The notes beneath the pieces are model-generated. The model did not search any database and was not told the DNA's origin. It saw only the letters and a list, made by a program, of their open reading frames with translations. The position numbers were made by a program, and so were the translations under genes. Below, piece by piece: positions 57,513 to 64,000 of a stretch of 64,000 bases of DNA. Positions within the stretch are counted from its first letter, which is position 1, and each line of letters opens with the position of its first letter. Location: positions 9,749,501-9,813,500 of the forward strand of contig CM060196.1 of assembly GCA_030549335.1 (NCBI GenBank), written 5' to 3'. Source of the stretch: Pontederia crassipes (Eukaryota > Streptophyta > Magnoliopsida > Commelinales > Pontederiaceae).

Positions 57513-60500
57513 TGTATGCGGTTTGTGTTACTGTGTTGTGCTTACTCTTCTGCTCCTGTCTGGCCGGAGTAGCCACGGCCACCCGTATTGGTGTCATCCT
57601 CGACACCCAAACCCGAGAAGGAAGAGAGCAAAAGGCCGCCATTGATGTTGCAATGCAGCACTTCCGTTTCTCGAACTCAGCATTATCTTTCAAGATCACA
57701 AACTCTGATGGAAGGAATCTCCTGCAGTCAAGTTCGAAAGGTATCAAACAGCTGTAATTTATGAATGTTACCGAGTTTATAATAGTTAAGTTAGTGCTGA
57801 GATTTACTGTGCCATGGAACTGCAGCTGAAGAGCTGATCCAATGGGGTGCGGAAGCGATCATCATTGGAGCTGGAACATGGCCACAGGTGGCAACTATCG
57901 CAGATATCACCGGTTCAGCGAGAATTCCATTGCTCTCTCTTGCCATTAGCCCACCTCCAACAGCAGCTTCTAGACCATTTCTCGTAACAATGTCGCATGC
58001 AGAGTCCAGTCAGGTTCGCTGCATTGCAGAACTTATAAAGGCATTCAACTGGAGAAGGGTCATTCTCATATATGAAGATGATGACTATGGAAGCATGTCA
58101 ACAACTATCGGGCTCATGTCAAATGCCATTCGAGAAGTCGGAGCAGAAGTCGACAGTGAAGCAGGATTTCCACCAATCGATAAACTCTCAAATCCACAAG
58201 AACATGTGCATCGAAAGCTGGAAGTAGTCAACCAACAGCTTACACAGGTATATATTGTCATAAGGTCCTCGCAACACCTTGCCACTCTTCTCTTCAAGGA
58301 AGCAACTAAGCTCGGAATGATGACAAGAGGCCATGTCTGGATAGCAAATGATGATATCACCAATCTTCTCGACTCCTCTTTCAACGCATCCTTCATCACT
58401 TCTTACATGAAAGGGCTCATAGGAATCAGAAACTACGTAGATGAAAAAGTTGAAAACCACGGAAACTTCTCTGAAGAGTTCCAAGAGCGATTTAGACGGG
58501 AATATGAAGACGAAGGAGAGGAGTACTTTCATCCAGGAATCTCGGCTCTTCGTGCCCACGATACAGTACATGTGATTGCATGCGCCACATCAAAGAAAGA
58601 GATGAAGCAAAACAAACTACTGGAAAACATAGTTAAATGCGGACTCGAAGGAGTTGGTTCAGTAAAGTTAAGAATAAAAGATGGAAACATAACTGAACCG
58701 ACTGCTGCATCATTTAAAATCATCAATGTCGTGGGGAGGAGTTATATGGACCTAGGGTTCTGGTCAGAGGAACATGGGTTTGAGAGAGTGGAGGGAGAGA
58801 GAGAACATGGCAGGAAAGAGGTGGAGGTCCTTGGTCCGGTGTACTTCCCAGGACGTCCAAAGAGAGCTCCTGGAGGATGGGGTCGGTTGAAGATTGGGGT
58901 TCCTGCTCGGACATCATTTCAGCAATTTGTGAAGGTAGAATACCATGACAAAGGAAAAGTCAAGGAAGTGACAGGATTTTGTATTGATGTATTCAAGGAG
59001 ACACTGAAGCGACTGAAGTATGATCTCGAGTACCATGAGTTCATTCCCTTCGAGGGCACCTATGATGAGCTCATCTCCCAAGTCGCTTTGAAGGTAAACA
59101 TTATTTCTGCCGTTCCGATTCTTCTCTTTGATAGAAATTTTGTATACACTTGAATATTTTCTACTTGATCCAAAAAAATCAAACTTGTGTTTAAGTTCAG
59201 ACACTAATTATCATGATCATGCATCCATTTGTGGTGTTGTAAAGAAACTAAATTTCTATCCATTCTCGGTAGGTATTTGACGCTGTGGTGGGTGATATCA
59301 CCATCCTCGCCAATCGGCTAGATAACGTAACATTTACTGAGCCATTTCTAGGATCGGGTCTGTCTATGTTAGTTCGGGTGAAGACAAACCACAAAGTCTG
59401 GGTGCTCACCAAGCCATTTGCAAAGGCAGTATGGATGCTGATACTTATTATCTTAGTCCACACTGGCATCATCTTGTGGTACCTGGAAACGAAGCGAAAG
59501 AATCCCGCCTTCCATGGTCGTTGGTGGACACAACTTGGAGCAGCTCTATGGCTAATATTTGCTAGCACCTTCAATGCACATGGTGAGAGCACTGATCCAA
59601 TGAAACTAGTGTTTTCTCTTCTTTTTTTCCTTCCAACAAAATGAAAAGATCCCCTTTAAATTGCTTGATAGGCCAGACCGCCAGAATCAATTTGAAACAG
59701 ACCGAAAATAAATGAACCTTATGCATCCAAAAATCATCCCGAGTGTTTCAGAAAAAAAAAACTCCCAAAAGTAGTGCTAGTGATTTTATATTTGATAAAA
59801 GATTTGTTTCTGCAGGGAAGGTCTACAGCCAATACAGTAAAGCAGTGATCTTGGTGTGGCTTTCCTTGGTGTTGATTCTGGCATCTAGCTACACAGCAAC
59901 ACTGAGCTCAATCCTGACTACCCAAAAGCTTGAACCTATTGTACATCATAAAAAAGTCGGGTGCGAAGGAGATTCTTTTGTTGTTAAATATCTGCAGGAT
60001 GTGCTTGGCTACAACGAACAATCTATTCGAGCAATTGGCAGACCAGACAACTGCATTAGTGCCTTTGAAAGTGGAAACATCACTGCTGCTTATCTTGAAA
60101 CACCATACCTGCGAGTCTTTCTCTCGCAACACAGTGGCTTTACTGTTTATGGAGAGACCCACGCATTAGGAGGATTTGGCTTTGTAAGTATTATCATTTT
60201 TCCATCAAAGAAATGTATTCACCTTTATGTTTAGCATGGTAATAAGGTTTTAACTTATATTGGCCATAAGCAAATGGATAATGACCAGATTGGAAATCTA
60301 GATGCCAATGCAAGTTGCTCTACGGTTAAGTAATGCTCAAGTATATTAGAAATTGTAACTAAGATTTCTATTCCTGGATTTAATGGTTCAGGTGTTCCAG
60401 AGAGGTTCTCCAATAGCTGCAGATATTTCTGATGCAATACTCAAGCTGGTTGAAGATGGCACACTAAAGCAGCTGGAGAAGAAATGGTTCTCAATCGTAT

Positions 60501-60862
60501 TGTCCAACTGTCCGGGGCCGCACGAAAGCAGAAACAGAGACAGCTTGAGTCTTGATGGTTTGTGGTCACTCTTCCTTCTTAGTTGGGCTACTACAACTGC
60601 AGTGTTCCTGCTCTTTATAGTTCAAATGTTTAGAAGAAGTCGTCCATCCTCGAATGCACCGAGGTCACAGGGAAACCAAGATGTCCATCTTTCAAGTATG
60701 TATTCTACTTCAGCACAAACAAGGCATGATACCAGTACAGATCTTGAAGTTCAAAGAATTGATGACATCGCAGCAGAAAACATTGGCAGTTCACACACAA
60801 CTTCTCATGTTGATCAGCATAAGAATGATATACAAAGAAGTCACATGACATCTGATTCATAA
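57509..60862 (+). CDS. Glutamate receptor-like channel, gene 3, five exons
   Basis: A plant ligand-gated cation channel subunit. Exons: 57509-57740, 57826-59093, 59273-59582, 59816-60183, 60392-60862; 882 residues. Two consecutive ATGs open the frame; the first is used here. Signal peptide YAVCVTVLCLLFCSCLAG. The ANF-receptor domain has GTWPQVATIAD and FNWRRVILIYEDDDYG. S1 starts at about 428 (GWGRLKIGVP), then TGFCIDVFKETLKRLKYD and FTEPFLGSGLSML. M1 at about 553-571, pore LWLIFASTFNAHG, M3 at about 613-640 with SYTATLSSILTTQ (closest of the three to the canonical gate motif), S2 with GCEGDSFVVKYL and LETPYLRVFLSQH, M4 at about 784-803, and a Ser/Thr-rich hydrophilic tail. Intron phases 1-0-1-0 are as in its neighbours. 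All exons are open and splice sites are GT-AG. Confidence 0.94.
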
Positions 60863-61500
60863 TCAAACAATGCCCGAGTACTAGGGATTATAGATACTTA
60901 CAGTAGGTACAGGTCTGTAGCCACATGCACTGATGACTTGTTATCAATGGATAGATGCCTCGTGGTGTATTTCACAGCCTCAACTGTAAACGTATATGGT
61001 ATTTAAGGTGGTAGCAATATACAAAACATCAATACAACTAGCACTTCTAAATCTTGTGCCAAATCACACGTTCATCTAATTTGCATTCAAATGTAGAGAA
61101 GGTTGCCAGTTTATCAATAATTTATAAATCTGTACAAATGTTGAGTCCCAAATCACAATCATTTACGTGCTAGAATTGAAATGTATGTACATTAAACTTC
61201 TTAGACATCAGTCAGTAGGAACATATGTTCTATTCTAGATGCAGGTTTCTGTTCCAACAAAAAATTTGAACGCTATATGTCAAGAAGTTGAAGTAAGACC
61301 ACCAATATTAACTTTTCAAAGTTAACCCTAGCATCCAGAAGCTCAGTTCAAAGGAGGGAGCTAAATCTTTCTCAAAAGTGAAGTTTAAGTAATGATTGTT
61401 AGCTTTAATAATGGACACACAGTTCACTGTCAAGGAGATAAGAAGATCAGCATTTGGGAGAAATGTTTAGCTTAAACCTCTATTGCAGTTCAGTCATGGG
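60863..61500. other. 3' flank of GLR gene 3
   Basis: 3' UTR and intergenic AT-rich DNA; no canonical AATAAA close to the stop and no gene recognised. Confidence 0.6.
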
Positions 61501-61889
61501 TCAGATTTCAGTTCTTGGCTATTTTCGACGACTAATTTCCGACGGGTTGACATTTTTCAATGAAATTTACGACAGGAAAAAATATCCTTTCGAAATAGAC
61601 AGCAAAAATGCTCGTCGCTAGTACCAATGGCACAACCCATCAGTCATCGCCTCGATGGATAGGACGACTGTCAGTGGTCCCAAAGATTAGGAACGTCAAA
61701 ATTTGAATCTATAACAAAATATATTATAGTAGTATATAATAATATATTGGCATAAGATTAATATTTTCATATTAAGATTTCATATGGTCATCACCTTCGA
61801 AATTTTCGACGGATGGACATTCATCGGTAGTTCTGAAGGCTATGACCATCAGAATTTAAATTTATAATAAGTACCCCTCTTTCAACTGA

Positions 61890-62125
61890 TTTTTTTCTCT
61901 CACTCTCTCCCTCTGGATCTCTCTCGCCCTCTCCCTATCTCGATCTCTCTCTGCACAACTTTGGACCTCCGACTCCGGCAATGACACAACGGCTCCGGCT
62001 CTGACGAACCCGGCTCCGACTATCCCTCTCTCTCACTCTCTCCTTCTCTTCCCCTCTCTGATCTCTCTCTCTCCATCTTTCTCTCCTTCTCTCTCGCTCG
62101 CTCTCTCTCTGTCTCCCTTTCCCTC
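61890..62125. repeat. CT-rich low-complexity tract
   Basis: Long runs of CTCTCTCC-type pyrimidines interspersed with GACTCCGGC/GGCTCCGGC units. The Arg/Glu-rich minus-strand ORF over it is an artefact of composition. Confidence 0.85.
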
Positions 62126-62326
62126 TCTCATTCTCTCTTATGCACGGCTTCGGTGACCCCAATTCTGGCAATCTCACGGCTCCAATGATGTCACAGAGGC
62201 TCCGGCTCTAGATCTGCCGACCCCCGGACTCTCCCTCTCTCTGTATCGATCGTTGGACATACAGATCCGGCTACAAGTCCAATGGTCAAATTTAAAAAAA
62301 AGAAAATCAATGGTAAATTCGTCAAA

Positions 62327-62436
62327 AATTTTAAAGGATGGATGCCCTTCGAAAGTCTCGACAAGGGTTTCCTATTGGAATTTTCAATGGGAACACCCCC
62401 GTCGAAAGTTTCGAAGGGCACCCATCCTTCAAAATT
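62327..62436. repeat. Long near-perfect hairpin, about 110 nt
   Basis: The left arm starts at 62327 (AATTTTAAAGGATGGATGCC and on); the complement of the right arm reads AATTTTGAAGGATGGGTGCC and on. Pairing continues through CCCTTCGAAA and CGAC towards a tiny AATT loop near 62379, with a handful of mismatches over about 54 bp. A transcript would fold like a small-RNA precursor. Confidence 0.75.
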
Positions 62437-62640
62437 CCAACAAGTTAGTCTCACCGAAATTTTGAAGGGTGTCTTTGCGACGGCAATACCTATTGAAAAT
62501 ATCGATTTTAATGCATCCGATGAAAAATCATTCTATTTTTTCACGCATCGCCCATCGGAAAATTCATTGAAAATTAAATTTTTCGATGAATTTTATGAAA
62601 TTTCCACCGGATTTTCCTGTCAAAAATTCAAAAAAAAAAT

Positions 62641-63820
62641 TATATTAAAAGATGAGAGGCAAATTTCATGACCTCATCACATCCCACTACACAACAGCTC
62701 TAGACAGTGATGAAAAATTACTGCCATTTTTTTTTGAAAAAAAAAAAAGAAGCTAAGCATGAATCTTCTGAATCATGCTTCTTCCAAAACTACTATAAAT
62801 GAATCTCACTAATTTCAATTGATAGAGATGAAACTTCTTCTAGAGCATTCAAGTCCATTAGAAAATCCTTCGGCACATGTCCTAACCACTTTGTATATAT
62901 ATGAATGTATATGTATGTCTGTATGTATGTATGTAATTAAGATATGATATATATATATATATTGTATGTATAATATATTGACATGTGTTAATCACTAATG
63001 AGAAGAATATCGTTGTCATCCAAAAAATTTGAGAATTATATGTCGACCAAATGAGACCTCTAAGAAGTCTCAAGAGGTCCAATTATTGAGAAATTAATTT
63101 TTAATAATTTTTTAGATGCACAAAGTAAAATATACCATTTTGAATACTCTTTTAAGTTTGGATATAAAAAAATTCTAAGAAAATTAGCATTTCTTAAAAA
63201 AATTTGAAAACCTTATGTCCACTAAACAGGGGCATTCTGAGCGACCCCAAAAGGTCTAATTTTCAAGAACGCGCATTTTTTAGATTTCTTAGGTGGGTCG
63301 AAAGTTTTGAAAAAAATATAATTACAAAAAATATGTATTTTGAGAATTGGAGGAAACGGAAAACATGTGAAATATGAAAATGTTGTGCCTCCCCACCTTC
63401 CCGAGCCCTTCAAAATGCCTATTGTTCCATGGCCATCCTAGCGAGGACCACGAAGAATCGACCGTTTCTATTATGAAATTTTTCCCATTTTATTGAATTT
63501 CTTTCGACCTCCGATCATCATGATTCTTGTGCGGGAGGACAGCTCGCATCGACCTCTACGACTTTGTAATTTTCGTTTTGATTTTTTCCTGCCCGACTCA
63601 CGTCGGCGACCATTAGAAGCTTTTTTACTAGGTTCTTAACTATGATGTCGACCTCATAAAATCGTCAAAAAATACTAAAAAATCTGTGTTGTCGTATTCT
63701 ATGGGAGGTACAAATTTCGCAATGATCCGATGGTCAGATCTCCAGCAATCGCCATTAGAAGCCCATGAAAAACGAAGAGGCACTATTCCCCAAATTTTAG
63801 AATTTGAAAATTGGAGTATA
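62641..63820. other. Intergenic AT-rich DNA
   Basis: TATG/TA microsatellite-like tract at 62890-62960; otherwise no gene or named repeat recognised. Confidence 0.6.
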
Positions 63821-63824
63821 ATGT

Positions 63825-63990
63825 ATGTATAGCATGGTATATTAATTTTTTTATACTATACAATAATATAATATAGTATAGTATGGTGTATAATATAGTA
63901 TAATTTGTAGTATAGTATAGTATTGTATTGTATAGTGTAGTTAGTATAGTATAATGTTCTATAATATACTATACAATATATAACATATAT
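63825..63990. repeat. TATAG-type minisatellite
   Basis: Degenerate tandem TATAG/TATAGTATAG units with TATTG and TGTAG variants. Confidence 0.8.
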
Positions 63991-64000
63991 TGTCAAAAGA

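Larger units (their letters stand above)
61507..62640. mobile_element. CACTA-like non-autonomous element (ends imprecise)
   Basis: The left part carries GACGACTAATTTCCGACGGG and further copies of degenerate CGACGG/TTTCGA motifs. The right part carries CATCGGAAAA, TTTCGATGAA and TCCACCGGA variants. Such clustered, inverted subterminal motifs are typical of plant CACTA elements. The terminal CACTA itself is not intact at either end. The centre is a CT-rich low-complexity stretch (61890-62130) with GGCTCCGGCT repeats. No transposase. Confidence 0.5.

Noticed and set aside
941-60862. Callose synthase and the GLR trio as a functional gene cluster
   Set aside because: Calcium entry and callose formation are linked in plant biology, but 3.7 kb of ordinary intergenic DNA and separate promoters separate them. 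One adjacency is not evidence of a cluster.
61935-62177. Arg/Glu/Ser-rich minus-strand ORF
   Set aside because: It is a product of the CT-rich low-complexity tract.
62282-62671. 129-codon ORF as a gene
   Set aside because: It is the translation of a hairpin and CACTA-like motifs, Lys/Phe-rich, with no recognisable domain.
1-64000. CRISPR arrays, operons, tRNA or rRNA genes
   Set aside because: None seen. The window is plant nuclear DNA; tandem repeats lack a spaced direct-repeat layout, and no tRNA box A/B pair or rRNA motif was recognised.

Overview
This is nuclear DNA from a flowering plant. The genes have many introns with GT-AG borders. They belong to plant families: a GT48 callose synthase and three plant glutamate-receptor-like (GLR) channels. 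AT-rich non-coding DNA around them is full of plant transposons (Ty1-copia, a Ty3-gypsy chromovirus, foldback MITEs, a LINE tail and a CACTA-like fragment). One GLR gene has strikingly GC-rich codons, which would suit a monocot, but I cannot name the species.

Layout. (1) Positions 1-25126: the 3' two thirds of a callose synthase gene on the + strand. I trace 26 exons from 941 to 25126, about 1,280 codons in one continuous frame; roughly the first 600 codons lie upstream of the window. Two introns are inflated by retrotransposons in antisense orientation: 4268-10976 holds one copia element nested in the LTR of another, and 14154-21594 holds a 4.7-kb copia element with a perfect target-site duplication. 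One intron (13288 to about 13369) lacks an AG acceptor. (2) 25127-28836: AT-rich intergenic DNA. (3) 28837-32113: GLR gene 1, five exons, GC-rich. (4) 32384-38859: a Ty3-gypsy element with 2.3-kb LTRs, a perfect 5-bp target-site duplication and a large internal deletion. (5) 38860-46936: AT-rich intergenic DNA with foldback elements. (6) 47062-52090: GLR gene 2. (7) 52091-57409: intergenic, with a hAT-like MITE and a LINE 3' fragment with a 20-bp target-site duplication. (8) 57509-60862: GLR gene 3. (9) 60863-64000: intergenic, with a CACTA-like fragment that carries a long near-perfect hairpin, and TA-rich satellites.

How the genes relate. The GLR genes are tandem copies: same strand, five exons each, the same intron phases (1, 0, 1, 0) and coding lengths of 862, 882 and 882 residues. 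They share an unusual pore junction and lack a usually conserved Asp in the ligand-binding domain. Callose synthase builds beta-1,3-glucan at the plasma membrane, and GLRs are amino-acid-gated cation channels in membranes. Their closeness here is probably coincidental.

Limits: splice sites were read by eye from reading-frame continuity, and family assignments rest on recognised motifs. No alignment, expression data or database search was available.
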